DNA from: Paramarasmius palmivorus
Taxonomy: Eukaryota > Basidiomycota > Agaricomycetes > Agaricales > Marasmiaceae
Reading direction: 5' to 3'
Assembly (NCBI GenBank): GCA_037176845.1
Contig: JAYKXP010000009.1
Location: 372,001 to 436,000, forward strand
Length of the DNA stretch: 64,000 bases
Positions 22,850 to 34,128 of the stretch are shown in pieces. The notes under the pieces are model-generated. The model made no database searches and was not told where the DNA came from. It saw nothing but the letters and a program-made list of their open reading frames with translations. Numbering within the stretch: the stretch's first letter is position 1; the number at the start of each line of letters is the position of its first letter. The position numbers were made by a program, and so were the translations under genes.

Positions 22850-23670
22850 TTCAAGTCTCCATGATATTTCCTGGTCCTCATCTTCTTTTAGGTCTCTTCG
22901 CCGATGTGGTTCAGAATGCCATTTTCATCGAAGTGAAGTTGGTCGTAGCGGCGCCATCGTTGGCAGAGGTAGAGCTGTTGGGAGCAACCAAGTTGTGCTG
23001 GAGTAGAAAAGCCGGCCATGGAACCTTGAACCCACGGTAACGAAGCGGACTGCTCAGTCACGATGTCCAGGTCGAAGGATTCGATGATGTCCGGGCACCT
23101 ATCCTTACACCCCTACAGCCTGAGCTCCCTCTTGTTGCTAAGCATCCGTGTTGCACTTGGTGGTTTTCACCAAGCACTCAACCAGCATGTTGCCCGTGAT
23201 CATAGTGCTCCCTGTAAAGCCGTACTTCGAGATGTGCTTGCTGGAGGACTGGCCTTCTCCTTGATCTTCTCCTTCATGTCGGAGACCAAGATGATTTCGA
23301 TGGTGTCGCCCAACATGAAGCTCTTGAAGTCATCCACGAGTTCAGGTCGTTAGCTTGATGTATCTCTTTATGCTCTCGACGTTCAGCCGAAGAGACTTTT
23401 CGTTGAACTGCACGATAAGATCCTGCTGGCACAAACCCTCTGGGCAGCTTCGAGGCACATGTTGGGCTACGACACTCCAGCGACACGCCTTTCACCGTTG
23501 CTGTCTATTCTGGAGTCGTTAATGCTGAGGTTGTGGGATATATCGAAGCAATGCCAAGTGGTATCGTTGTATAGTCGTAGTGTATTGGAGGCTGTCTGAG
23601 TCTCGTTGGTGGTAATGGTGAAGAGTCGTGGGAACCGGCCCACGACTCTGAACGCTACCACCATCACATT
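22850..23670 (-). pseudogene. Probable decayed protein gene of unknown family
   Basis: Protein-like segments follow one another on the minus strand but in changing frames that I cannot join with introns. In order they are: TLRLYNDTTWHCFDISHNLS; DSRIDSNGERRVAGVS; then, in another frame, LIVQFNEKSLRLNVESIKRY; then, shifted again, ELVDDFKSFMLGDTIEIILV; then SKYGFTGSTMITGNMLVECL; finally GFSTPAQLGCSQQLYLCQ and YDQLHFDENGILNHIGEET. Stops or frame changes separate each. I do not recognise the family. Either this is a pseudogene or it is a gene whose introns I failed to see; I favour the former. The segment order is what the sequence shows; the decay is inference. Confidence 0.4.
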
Positions 23671-24291
23671 CCTGGAGGTAAGTACGTCAATTCAAATCCC
23701 TCATAACTGTACTCCTGTAACTCAGGCTGTGTTCGTTATATCAATAGCATCCCCCACTCTGCAGTGGACTGGGAACCTCGTTTATCAAACTGCAACCAAG
23801 CCTTCCGGTTTACTGGCCGGACTGCCAATATTATCAAGAAGGCAGTGGATCTACTATACCAGTCAAACATTGCATCTCAGTATCTTCTGCTCGACTGCCA
23901 GTCACGATGGTAGTTCCACCACGGAACGAAAACCAAGGTTCCACCAAACCCAGTACATTCGGTGCTTTTTCGCCCTCTGTTTGCCGTCTACGTACCGCCA
24001 CTCCCTCACCCGTGCGTCTATCTTGGTTGCACTGTATTGCAGTGCATCCTGTGAGGCCTTTCCCGGATTAATTGGTGGAGCATTTCCTGGTGGTGTGTCA
24101 CGGATATACTGAGCGTTCAAACGGCCCGGTTCATCCTTCTCTGGAGGTTTACAGGCCCTGTACTATTCTCAGTACTCTCATGTCCTTCGGCAGAGTCAAG
24201 AAGAGATTCTCTATGACGACTATGTGAGCGGGCCCTGAGGATTCCATCCGAAAGGACACCTCTTTGGAGAAAAGTCGCGCTAATTTGGACG

Positions 24292-24298
24292 TATAAAA
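24292..24298 (+). promoter_or_regulatory. TATA box of PL3 copy 1
   Basis: TATAAAA about 60 bases upstream of the ATG at 24356. The other two PL3 genes have the same element at a comparable distance (27372-27378 minus; 32762-32768 plus). Confidence 0.6.
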
Positions 24299-24355
24299 GT
24301 CGACATCGGCTTTGGTTGGAGGCCAGCTGCTCACTGCACTACTCTTATGAACCAA

Positions 24356-25363
24356 ATGTTCCACAAGTCCTTTGTCTTGCTCGCTCTCTCCTCAGTTGTC
24401 TACGTTCAGGCTGTCCCTGGCCCATCCCGTGCCAGCTCCTACATCCGACGTGATGCTGATGCTCCTGTGTTCATGAAACCCCGAGCCGCAAGCTGCGACT
24501 TTCCTTCACCACCAGAGACCTCCAGTCTCAGTGAACCAATGACGGTCACTGGTGTGTTCGATGGTGGGAATGTCCGCTTTGACCGTGGTTCAGGTGCATG
24601 CAAGTATGTATCAGATTGGTTAGAACACCTTGTCAGGCTACTAACGACGACCCTCTAGAGAACAACAGGAAGGCGGAGACAGCGATGCTGTCTTCTTACT
24701 TGAAGAAGGTGCAACTCTGCAGTAAGCCTGACACCTATTCTCACAGCGCTCACATTCTTACAATGGACATTCAAGAAACGTCGTCATAGGTGCCGACCAA
24801 GCTGAAGGTGTTCATTGTCTTGGCTCGTGCACCCTCAACAATGTTTGGTTCGAAGACGTCTGTGAGGACGCTATTACCATCAAGCAAAGCAGTGGTACCT
24901 CCAATATCATTGGCGGCGGTGCCAAAGCTGCCGAAGACAAGGTTGTTCAGCACAACGGTGGTGGTACAGTCAAAATCGACTCGTTCTGCGTTCAAGACTT
25001 CGGGAAGTTATATAGGTCTTGCGGAAACTGTGGGAGGTGCGTATCATCTTCGATGAGGGTGTTAATTGCCAACATTATTTTCAGTCAAACCCAACGTTTC
25101 GTCTCGATCTCCAATGTCATCGCTGACGATGGAGGCACGCTTGCTGGAATTAACTCTAACTATGGCGACGTTGCGACCATAGACGCTGGCTCGATTGAAA
25201 TGTCAGGTGTCTCCTCTGTCTGTGACACATACGAGGTGCGCTGAAGCCAGCAGGTTCAAGCTATTCGATCTGACCAGAAACGTCTAACTTACAGGGCAAC
25301 GATAACGGTGATGAGCCAGAGAAGCTGACATCGAATGAGCCAAACGAAAACTGCCAATTCTGA
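24356..25363 (+). CDS. Secreted pectate lyase, PL3 family, copy 1
   Basis: Cleaves polygalacturonate by beta-elimination in a calcium-dependent way; plant cell-wall enzyme. Exons 24356-24603, 24659-24721, 24776-25036, 25085-25235, 25295-25363 give 263 residues, typical for PL3. The signal peptide [19 protein letters not shown] is followed by a short propeptide ending in RR and the PL3 core. Markers are [89 protein letters not shown] and [12 protein letters not shown] chose the second of two in-frame ATGs (24347, 24356) because both paralogues start with MFSK at that point. Exons 2-4 are 63, 261 and 151 nt in all three copies of this window. Confidence 0.95.
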
Positions 25364-25685
25364 ATGAAACTGTCGCAATAATGTACAGATACATTTGTCA
25401 CTGTCCTTTTGTAGTACTACGGTGTATGCGTACTTATTTCAAGCTTCAAGCCAGCCTCGTGGTAGTCTGGCAGTTCGATACCGCGTTACTCGGGTCACGG
25501 ATGTCACAAAATATATCCCACCTTGCCTCCTACCTTATTATTCCTCTGACGCGCGCTTTCGAGATGCTGTTAATTTTTCTCTCGTTCGGAGGAGACGGTA
25601 GACGGCTGTGCAGAATGACTTATAAGCGGACCCTTTGGCTGGAGTAGCAGTACCAGGATCAAACTGCCAACCACATTCACTCGCC
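25364..25685. other. Spacer, nothing recognised
   Basis: 3' flank of PL3 copy 1 and upstream sequence of the small membrane-protein candidate. No repeat or RNA gene seen. Confidence 0.4.
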
Positions 25686-26116
25686 ATGCAGGCAGAACTC
25701 AAAACCCTTCTGCTCATTCTGTTGATCTTTGGACTCATGAGCCTTCCCATTAGTTCGTATTTCTTGCGTCATATATACAGGAGTTGTGCTAACCCGGTTT
25801 TGATAGTAATCACTCATCACATCTACCGAAATAGATGGCATTTCCGAAGAGCCTACACGAACAACCACTGGGTGTTACCTTTAAGAAGAGACGACCGTAA
25901 TGTCTCCAGACCCGATATCAATATGGCTCAAATTCGAGCTCCGGAACTTGCGGTTCTCAAGGTGCGTCAATATGTGTTGCTTTGCTCACAACTAGCTCAA
26001 CTGGACCGTTGTTACAGGATTCATTCATTCATCATACATCCACAGGAAACTCCCCGTTCTTCGTACCTTCTTTCGACACTCGAGTTCCTCGATCCCAACA
26101 CCAGAATCCTCGTTGA
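25686..26116 (+). CDS. Candidate small single-pass membrane protein
   Basis: Not a family I recognise. Three exons, 25686-25752, 25807-25961 and 26018-26116, close in phase to give 106 residues. The protein starts MQAELKTLLLILLIFGLMSL, a hydrophobic helix, followed by a basic stretch (HHIYRNRWHFRRAY) and a polar tail. This suggests one membrane span with a cytosolic C-terminus. Intron 1 would use a GTTCGT donor; without it the frame still continues, so the first splice is optional. It sits between two converging PL3 genes. Its layout (short N-terminus, one span, about 80-residue tail) resembles the two small proteins at 41.8-43.3 kb, although I see no clear sequence identity. Coding status is moderate at best. 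Confidence 0.4.
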
Positions 26117-26304
26117 TACTGCTGTACAAATACCCTTTCTTCATTCTGGAATTTCTGAACTTTCGTGCAACAAACCATAGTATCATTTCGCGATGTGTGC
26201 TCGCCTACATACATATCGTACACCCCCCTGTTTACATCTCCATACGTTCAGAATTGGCAACTGGATCTTCATCAGTAACGAAGCATTGGCATTTAATACC
26301 AGAC

Positions 26305-27306
26305 CTACTTTTCGTTCGGCTCATTGGACGTCAGCTTCTCGGGCTCGTCGCCATCGTCGTTGCCCTGTAGGCGGTTCGCGTTAGGTTATTCCTTTGGACC
26401 AGTGTTTCCTCCGTACCTCGTACGTGTCACAAACAGAGTCAACATCTGACATATCGATCGAGTCGGTGTCGATAGTTGCAACATCTCCGTAGTTAGAGTT
26501 GATTCCGGCAAGGGAACCTCCGTCACTTGCTATGACATTCGAGATCGAGACGGACCGTTGAGTTTGGCTGACACAAACCATAATCAGTCCATCATTTTCG
26601 AAAAATCACTGCACAGCCAACGTACTCATCGCAGTTTCCGCAGGATCTGTACAGCTTTCCAAAGTCTTGAACACAGAAAGAGTCGATCTTGACTGTACCA
26701 CCACCATTGTGCTGCACAACTTTGTCGTCGGCGCCCTTTGCACCACCACCAATGATGCTGGAGGTTCCGCTGCTTTGCTTGATAGTGATAGCATCCTCAC
26801 ACACGTCCTCGAACCAGACATTGTTGAGTGTGCAAGAACCGAGGCAGTGAACACCTTCAGATTGGTCGGCCCCAATGACGACGTTCCTGTGCTATTGTGA
26901 ACATTTGGCCACACACGAAATGAGCAGTACAGAGCTTACTGCAAGGTCGCGCCTTCCTCGAGCAGGAAGACAGCATCGCTGTCTCCGCCTTCGTTTTGTC
27001 CTCTGAGGAATAACATATCAGCTTTTAGCAGATAACAGAGCAACGTTGAAGCACATACTCGCAAGCGCCCGAACCACGGTCAAAGCGAACATTGCCACCG
27101 TCAAACGTGCCAGTAATGGTCATAGGCTCGCTAAGACTCGAGGTCTCTGGTGGCGAAGGGAAGCTGCAACTAGCAGCTCGCGGTTTGACGAAAACTGGAG
27201 CATCAGCATCTCGTCGGATGTAAGAGCTAGCTCGGGATGGCCCTGGAACGGCCTGCACATAGGCAACAGAGGAGAGAGCGAGAAGGATAAAAGTCTTGGA
27301 GAACAT
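26305..27306 (-). CDS. Secreted pectate lyase, PL3 family, copy 2
   Basis: Same enzyme class as copy 1, on the opposite strand and converging on it. Exons on the minus strand: 27059-27306, 26940-27002, 26626-26886, 26417-26567, 26305-26364. Lengths are 248, 63, 261, 151 and 60 nt, identical to copy 1 except the last. It gives 260 residues. Signal peptide [19 protein letters not shown], then nearly the same mature sequence ([38 protein letters not shown]). The C-terminus stops at NEPNEK, where copy 1 continues NENCQF; the stop arises directly after GAAAAG and a GTAGGT there could alternatively be a splice donor. TATAAAA lies at 27372-27378. High similarity plus inverted orientation points to a recent inverted duplication. 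Confidence 0.94.
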
Positions 27307-28327
27307 TCTGCTTCGAGTATCGGAGACGAAGAGCGAAGTTTTGCTGGAGAAAGGTCAATCCTGGAGTGGGTTTTTATACCCCGAGGTTATGCAGAGAGGA
27401 ATCTTTTCCCCAAAAGAGAAAAGCGTCATTGCACGCGCAGAAGGACTCGCTATGGTAATTCAGTTATTGAATCTACCGAGTGAGAGTAGTCGTGGAGGAC
27501 ATTTGAGCAGAACGCCTACGATGTGAACGAGAGGAATGCCCCGGGCCGCCCAGCACTCCACTAATTATTCCGTAGTAGATTCGTACGACGTATTCAATGG
27601 ACGCTGCAAGAAAATAGACTTGAGAAGGAGAGGTCATCACATGTAGAAAAGCTGTTGAGGTATACCGAATACGTTGATGTCTCCGTCTTCTACCAGAAAT
27701 TTGATGGAAGTGGAGCTAGCTTTGGCGAGGACTTTCGTGGGTTTGAGCATTATTGAGTAATGTATGTTCTACAGGTGCGAGGTATCGCCTAGGCCTGGCT
27801 ATCCTAGCAGAAGTTCGATAGTCACGAATTTCCAAGACGATTTGATGTTTAAACATTAGGTCAAAGACACCCCGGTCTCAGGACAACAAGGGTCTACGGG
27901 GTTGGAAGGACAAACCTGTGTGTGACGTTTCTGAAATGAGTGTTGCGGACAGAGGTTGGTAGCCACGTACCTTTGCATCTGGATTGAACCTATTTAGCAT
28001 CGAACAGATTTCACGTCTCTTCACTGAACTTGCAAGCTTTCTCTGGAAGCGAGTTCGAGGCGATAAACCTGTCCTTGTTAATATGTGTATAATACAGATG
28101 CTGAAAAAGAACCGGCTCTGATAGCAATAACGATGGTAGAATGTAAAAGAAGCATGCTTGCAGGCATACGCGACTGAAGGGATTAAGACAAGAAAGTAGC
28201 CATAACTCAATTAGAGAAAAGAATGTCCGTATGGTCCAGGATGTAAGGAGCGTCAGATAGCAGTGAAAGGTAGTCAGCCAAAACCCAGTGTTCGACGAAT
28301 CAATAAACAGGAGCAGCATGTTCATTT
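27307..28327. other. Intergenic, about 1 kb, nothing firm
   Basis: Promoter of PL3 copy 2 (TATAAAA, minus strand, 27372-27378) and then sequence without recognisable genes. A 110-codon minus frame at 27878-28210 lacks any family signature and lies beyond the stop of the neighbouring minus-strand gene. Confidence 0.4.
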
Positions 28328-29697
28328 TTAAGCGCTGTCGATGGAGAGTTCGATAGGACAAGCAGCATTTGTGTATGAGGTGGAAGTCTGCCGTCCACCG
28401 ACCAAGCCGAAAATGTCCATGTCAAGAACCATGCGGAAGTTAATGCCTAGGGAGGAATGAGTGCAAGAACAAAACAGTTTTGAATGGCTTACCTTGACGG
28501 ATACCCCCAGTCACAGCACCCTTGTTCTTGCAAGCTTCATACCAATTTTTCCCTGCAAGAAGAATTAGCTCCGTCAGGATGACAAATATAGGCCTGCTTA
28601 CATGTTGTGTCGCTGTCATTCGAAGCAACATAACTGAAGTTCAATGGAAGCTGAATATTGTTGAACTTCTTTGCTGGTAGTGTTATCGTGAGATCGCCGA
28701 CTGCGACTTGACGATTCGTGTCCAAGTCGTAGACGTCCGCATGAAGGCGATTGAATTTGACGGATACATAGCTGTCAGTTGTGTCTACTTGAAGATCGGC
28801 AAAGGCGGGAAAACTGAAATTGGCGGGGAGTCGGTTAAAAGTTACTGGAACGGCGTCAGCCCAGTCTCCAGTCGCATTAGCTAGTGGAGTGCTTCCGTTT
28901 AGCAAGAACTTGGGAACTCGGGGAATGACGAAGGCGAGTGTGATGCCGATGCTAGAAAAGCAGAATGAACGAGAGAACTGGATAGGGACGATGGAAGTAC
29001 TCACAGAACACAGATGACAAACAGCACGATAACAAAATTCCTTCTTGTTAACCACTTTACTCCGCACATTCCTCGTTGGTCTCGGTTCCATTCTTTCCAC
29101 TTTCTCGACCTTTCTTCAGCCTTTTTCTCCTTCCTTGATTTCTTCGTCATGTTCTGCAACTCCTCGCGCTTCCACTCGGGTCCCATCGCAGGAACAGTGA
29201 CCAATTCAACCGGTCCAGTCGTCATGCTGGTCTCTTCGACTTTGGGCGTAGGAGTTTGATTGCCTCCTGGTAACGACTGATATCTATAGAGGACTTTAGC
29301 GTTACTTATGAGGCCACGACAAAGAATCTTACCCATCGTTATTTCCACCGAATGCACCACTATATTTTGGCCCAGCGTTGTTGAAATCGGCATAAATGTC
29401 CCAACCACCACCACCACCACCATTTCCAATCTCCTCTTCTTCATCTCTACCACCCTTCACAGGCTCTTCTCTTCCGGCAAAGAAAAATGAGTTTCTGTTG
29501 TACCCAGCGGTACCTGGGCGACCAGAGTCCACATTTCTATGATCAGGACTAAAAAATGACGAAGCATCGTCTCGACCTCGACTTTGTTGAGCTGGATAAT
29601 TATGGGTTGTCGGTGAGGGGAAGTCGCTGTTCAGAGCATCCATAGAGTTCTTGCGACCGTAAAAGGACGACACGGTGGATTTCCTGTCCGAGTCCAT
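28328..29697 (-). CDS. Single-pass membrane protein with LEA/WHy-like extracytosolic domain
   Basis: Family not firmly recognised. Exons on the minus strand: 29333-29697, 29005-29283, 28602-28951, 28493-28552, 28328-28446; 390 residues, all phases closed. The N-terminal half is polar and disordered, with an acidic patch followed by a Gly run, then a strongly basic Lys/Glu/Arg stretch (about residues 160-190). One hydrophobic segment (NFVIVLFVICVLIGITLAFV, split by intron 2) follows. The C-terminal 170 residues contain PVTFNRLPANFSFPAFADLQ, VSVKFNRLHADVYDLDTN and VGDLTITLPAKKFNNIQLPL, a beta-rich pattern like the LEA14/WHy domain found after a membrane span in several eukaryotic proteins. Several N-glycosylation sites (NGS, NAT, NFS) fit a luminal or vacuolar side. 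Type II orientation is inferred from the basic flank before the span. Confidence 0.75.
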
Positions 29698-29970
29698 GGT
29701 GGGGGAGGCTAGGGAAAAGTGACGGTCACTGTTGCCGTTGGTGGGAATCGAGGTGAAGCGGAATGTCACGTTGTGACGTATACGTATTGGTTTCGTCCCT
29801 ACAGAGACAGGCCCGAATATCCACCGGTTCGTCGCGGCGCCGTCTGGCTTCCCCTACGGATTAAAGAGTTTCAATACTGTACATGTGTATTATTTACAGT
29901 ACAATTAGAAATAAAGGTAATAGAACATTATGAATGTCCATGAAACCATCAAAAAAGACAAAACCCCATT

Positions 29971-31609
29971 TCAAGCTTGCTCACAAACCCTCTTCAAACT
30001 CTGGAGCATGTGCAAATCATGCTCTTTTTCCATCAACCCGCATCGCTCAACACCCGGCGCCCAGTCATGGTCGAGAGTCCCTAAAAGAATTGAGGCTGGG
30101 TATCTCCCCTCTCCCACTTTCGCTGCCCAATCAAAATCGATTAGAGCCGCAGAATTGTCGTCTCGTACAATGATGTTTGGCAGGCGGAGGTCTCCGAATA
30201 CAATATCCTGATCATGGAGAAGGCCAATCGCTTGCTCGACATCCGCATACACACGATGTGGCAACAACCTCAGCCCAAACCCATCTTCACTTCGTCGCCG
30301 GACCCAAGCCTGTGTCCCAGCAACGCATTCCATGACAAGCATGGTGTACCCACCCAGAATGGGAACATGATGATACAGCTTTGGTGCCAAGCCAGCACTC
30401 GCAAAAAGCTCGTGCGCTTCCACGTTATACCTTGACACAAATTTAACTACTTGACCGGCCGGATCCAACGGGTTACTGCTCAGCGCAACATAAACAGCAT
30501 GAGATGAGTTCTGGTCGCGCTCAGCCTTGGTATCGCCAATCTCGTCCCTACACGCGAGAGTTTGTGAAGGAACCGTAATCCAAGGGAATCCGCGACCTCG
30601 GCATGAGGCACACTTGCTGATACAGGCCGTGGAAGGAGATATGCTGGCAATGTGTTCTTGCCATCTTCCATCCGGATTTCCTCGAGGATGGGGCGAATGA
30701 CTTGTTCTCTACGATCTTCACTTTTATAAAATCCGGCGGAGGTGGTAAGAAGTCGATATGCGCGATTAATCATACTCGACGTGACCGAGACAGTGTCGAG
30801 GTTACGCAACTCGTGTGTGAGGCGCGCGAGGTGAGGGTCGAACAAGGCGTTTGAGGGACCATAAGCTGAGGCAGGTCTGCCCCCACGCACGTCCACAGGG
30901 CCATTATAACAATCTGAAGGATTGTTAGCAGCTGCGGAGGGGCTAGGAGCATCGGGGAATCGTGATCATGCTCTAGAATGCGAAATCGTGCGTCAGTGCA
31001 TGAAAAGGCGAGCGAATTGAAACTATTACTTTCGATGAGATTGAGTCTGGGTCGGAGGGCAGAATCCGGTAAAGCACGAACGGTTGCGAGTCCTGCAAAG
31101 TCCGCGATCAACAGCCTGAAGAAAAAGGCAGGGATGCGGAACCATACTTTCGAAGGCTGCAAATTTGGTCCGATGCCACCAATAATCCAGCGATATGGCT
31201 GATACACACCTTGTGTATCTACGGCGACCATGTCATATTTCCTGGGTATAGACCAATTCCCGCCCCCCGGCCAGACTTCTCCTACAAGACCGCTGTCAAC
31301 AGAGTCCAACCCTTCCTCAAGATGTTGCTCGAGCCATGTTTGGGCTCGCGCAGAACGGTCTCTCTCTGGTTGGGTGTATAGGTCTGAAACCTATTGCAAG
31401 AGCGTGATTGAATTCGAAGACCAGTATAAAAACACTCTGCTTACCTTGTAAAGGGTAATGTCTGATCTCTTAGTAATACCAGTCTCATCTTGAATGTGGC
31501 GAATGAGCGTATTCAGGTCCTCGTCAGATGCAGTTGTGATAACGAAGTCTTTGGTTATGGGACGATCCGTGAAAAAATAACATTTGAGACGAATTGTGCT
31601 TGAGGCCAT
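29971..31609 (-). CDS. Crinkler-like N-terminus fused to fungal-type kinase-like C-terminus, shortened
   Basis: Five exons on the minus strand: 31445-31609, 31210-31390, 31030-31146, 30624-30913, 29971-30540; 440 residues, phases closed. Residues 1-110 have the ubiquitin-like pattern seen in Crinkler (CRN) proteins: RLKCYFFTDRPITKDFVI, then LIRHIQDETGI, DITLYKVSDLY and a late WSIPRKYDMVAV strand. The middle (RPASAYGPSNALFDPHLARL, AYRLLTTSAGFYKSEDRREQ) matches a region I know from agaricomycete CRN-kinase proteins. The C-terminus is kinase-like: QVVKFVSRYNVEAHELF as the VAIK region, LVMECVAG hinge, VFGDLRLPNIIV in place of HRD...N, LIDFDWA in place of DFG. The segment usually joining middle and kinase (about 200 residues) is missing, so the protein is short. 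Intron 4 (30541-30623) is my best bridge and is the weakest splice. Confidence 0.65.
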
Positions 31610-31807
31610 GGTTGCAGTGCGAGAGTTTTGGGCGTCACCACAAGGACATGGTCAGTGCCAACTTTTCGGTCCGAGGTTGTGAAACCATGAAAGGCAACAC
31701 ATCCCGGCGCTTTCCCTTCTCCCAAGACCCGCTTTTTTTATACATATCTGTCTGAAATGACTGAGGGGATGGCCGAGCCTTTTTCTTAAACGCAAGGACA
31801 AAGAGAC

Positions 31808-32536
31808 TTAGGACGCGAAGGCCCGAAGGGACTCAGAGACCCTAACCCCAAGTTTTGAGGCCTGTCCATATTTGGGGTGTCCACACCAGATATGGTGCGT
31901 GGGAGCGTGTCTGAGCCATTCACTCGCAATAATCTCAAAAGGAGCCTCACCTAAAGGTTCGGCAATTGTGACAACAGTACGCACCTCTTGAACTCTGTCC
32001 TGTAAAACTTCCTTCATCACATTGAAATCGTAGACACCCTCGAGGGCGCACTCAATCGACTCGGCTTCGTCTTCTTCGCTTGGATCCTGGATTAATCTCG
32101 CAAAGGACCCAAATCACGGATACACGACGTTCAAAAAGCTGTTGAACACCTTGTCAAGCCTTTCCTTATGCACATTTGACTTTAAATTTGGATTTGAATC
32201 AAAGAAGTCTCCGAAATTTTCCAGCTGCGTTCTGTCGCAAGGTTTCAGGTCGCGAGACCTCGAAGGGCGTTTTCCTTTTCGTCGACGGCCCGCGCAACGG
32301 CTAGAATCAGACCGCACCTTTGTACTAGCCTGGTAGAACCTTTCAGCAAAAATTTCGGATCCATGCTCATGATGGAGAGCATCACCGAGTAACATGTAAG
32401 TTCTTTTCATCTCGACTGCAATCGGAACCCAGTTTTCGCTTAACGCTTCTTTGAAGTCTATTATGCCGAGCTTCAAAAAGTTCACATGACGATAGCTTAT
32501 TGGTGGACACTGTCCCAACTCGCTCCCCCACAGCAA
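31808..32536 (-). CDS. Unknown protein, two 3' exons visible
   Basis: No family recognised. Two exons join in phase: 32150-32536 (5' limit unclear) and 31808-32086. The first contains FKEALSENWVPIAVEMKRTY, LLGDALHHEHGSEIFAERFY and a basic cluster (GRRRKGKRPSRSRD). The second begins DPSEEDEAESIECALEGVYD and ends with ASEWLRHAPTHHIWCGHPKY and SLRAFAS. The composition is that of a real soluble protein, and the phase-0 junction at LDK/DPSEED is clean. A start codon was not found: the frame continues upstream to about 32560 and stops. An upstream exon is likely near 32600-32670, where a minus-strand ATG precedes a GTAAAC donor. It lies downstream of, and on the same strand as, nothing obvious. Confidence 0.4.
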
Positions 32537-32761
32537 ACTGTACTCATTCGACGGCCCGGATGGATACCGTTATGGGCGAGCGGTCGCCTAGAGATTCAGA
32601 GGATTCAGCATGACTTGTTTACCTCGCCGGGTCTTCATTGTATTCGCAGGTTCCAGCATGTCTCCTGTTCCTGAGTTGACCCATTCAGTGCTCGTCGTCA
32701 ACCTCGCCCTCAGGGGAATACACTCTGAATTATCCGCGATTTTTGCACGGTTCTGGCCACG

Positions 32762-32768
32762 TATAAAA
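32762..32768 (+). promoter_or_regulatory. TATA box of PL3 copy 3
   Basis: TATAAAA 60 bases before the ATG at 32822, the same spacing as in PL3 copy 1. Confidence 0.6.
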
Positions 32769-32821
32769 TCAGAAATGGTTCGCTAGCGAAACTCAGTTCA
32801 GGCTCTCTCGGAAAGTGGAAA

Positions 32822-33819
32822 ATGTTCTCCAAGCTCGTTATTCTCGCTACGTTCGCCGCTGCACTCGTGCATGCAGCACCGTCTCCGACTACCGCTGAGG
32901 ACTACGTTCGCCGCGACGCCGATGCTCCTACCTTTATCGCTCCTCGTGCTGCCAGTTGCAGCTTCCCTTCGCCTCCCAAGACCTCCAGCTTGAGTAAGGC
33001 CATGACCATTACTGGTACTTTTGACGGTGGAAACGTCCGTTTCGATCGTGGCTCTGGCGCTTGCCAGTAGGTTACCATCTCCACTCAATAGTCCAGATTA
33101 TTGATTACGTCATAGGGGACAGACAGAAGGAGGTGACTCCGACGCCGTTTTCATTCTTCAATCTGGCGCTACCCTTCAGTATGTTATTCGCCCACAGATA
33201 GCAGCCAATTCTTACTCGCTCCGAACATAGGAACGTCGTCATCGGTGCCAACCAGGCTGAAGGTGTTCACTGCCTAGGGCCCTGTAACCTCCGTAACGTC
33301 TGGTTTGAGGACGTCTGTGAAGACGCCATCACCATCAAGCAGAGCAGCGGAACTTCCAACATCATTGGTGGTGGTGCCAAAAACGCCGACGATAAGGTCG
33401 TGCAGCACAACGGCGGTGGAACCGTCAAGATCGACTCGTTCTGCGTTCAGAACTTTGGCAAGCTCTACCGGTCTTGTGGCAATTGTAAGACGTAAGCGCT
33501 CCCATCTGATTTATTTACCGTGTGATTGGGTTGGTTATTGACACTTTTCATTAGCCAATACAAACGCAGCGTCTTGATCTCTCAGATTGATGCCAAGTCT
33601 GGTTCTGTTCTCGCTGGTATTAACTCTAATTACGGTGATACCGCACAATTCGATACCAGTTCCGTCAAGACTTCAAGCGTCAAATCCATGTGTGACACTT
33701 ACCAGGTGAAGGACGTTTCTATCACCATATACACGTTTACTGACTCCGGTCGATCAATATAGGGCAACAGCAGCGGTGCTGAGCCTACGAAGCTTACTTC
33801 AAACCAGTCTAACTCTTAG
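32822..33819 (+). CDS. Secreted pectate lyase, PL3 family, copy 3
   Basis: Pectate lyase as in copies 1 and 2. Exons 32822-33066, 33116-33178, 33231-33491, 33555-33705, 33763-33819; 258 residues. Exons 2-4 are again 63, 261 and 151 nt; exon 1 is one codon shorter. Signal peptide [20 protein letters not shown]. The core has [53 protein letters not shown] and [16 protein letters not shown]. It is the most divergent copy: its C-terminal third ([33 protein letters not shown]) differs from the other two and ends SNQSNS. The codons look more GC-rich at third positions than in copy 1. The likely order is an older split of copy 3 and a later split of copies 1 and 2. Confidence 0.95.
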
Positions 33820-34128
33820 TGAGTCTCCTTTTGAACGCGATCATAAGCTCTTGTTTCTCATCAGAAATCCTCTAGCTGCAAGTTCTGATGGACGGCCGGG
33901 TCATGCAATATTCATGGGTTGTACAATTTATGTACTGTTTCTAGGGAATCAAGATCGCTTTGCAATACTCCGTTTCTATGAGCATGAAGCATGCTACTTG
34001 TTCCTTTCTGAGTCACGGGAGAGCGCCTCTACGTTCTAGATCGCATTCCAATAGGTCAAACAAATCGTATTGCGTTTCTCTACACTTACATGATACAAGT
34101 ACACACAGGAAGGTCTACTTTGATTGAA
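33820..34128. other. Convergent 3' flanks
   Basis: 309 bases between the stop of PL3 copy 3 and the stop of the DUF2264 gene. No gene or repeat seen; presumably two terminators. Confidence 0.5.

Larger units (their letters stand above)
22441..24355. other. Spacer with decayed coding sequence
   Basis: About 1.9 kb between the WD40 gene and the first PL3 gene. Most of the recognisable material is on the minus strand at 22.85-23.67 kb (see the separate entry). A minus-strand frame around 23900-24120 has protein-like composition but no partner. TATAAAA at 24292-24298 belongs to the PL3 gene. Confidence 0.4.

Noticed and set aside
23606..24112. 168-codon plus-strand frame
   Set aside because: No conserved motif, biased composition, and no splice or promoter context; the minus strand here carries more protein-like sequence.
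27878..28361. Two overlapping minus-strand frames of 110 and 116 codons
   Set aside because: They overlap each other in different frames downstream of an intact gene and show no family pattern; probably 3' flank.
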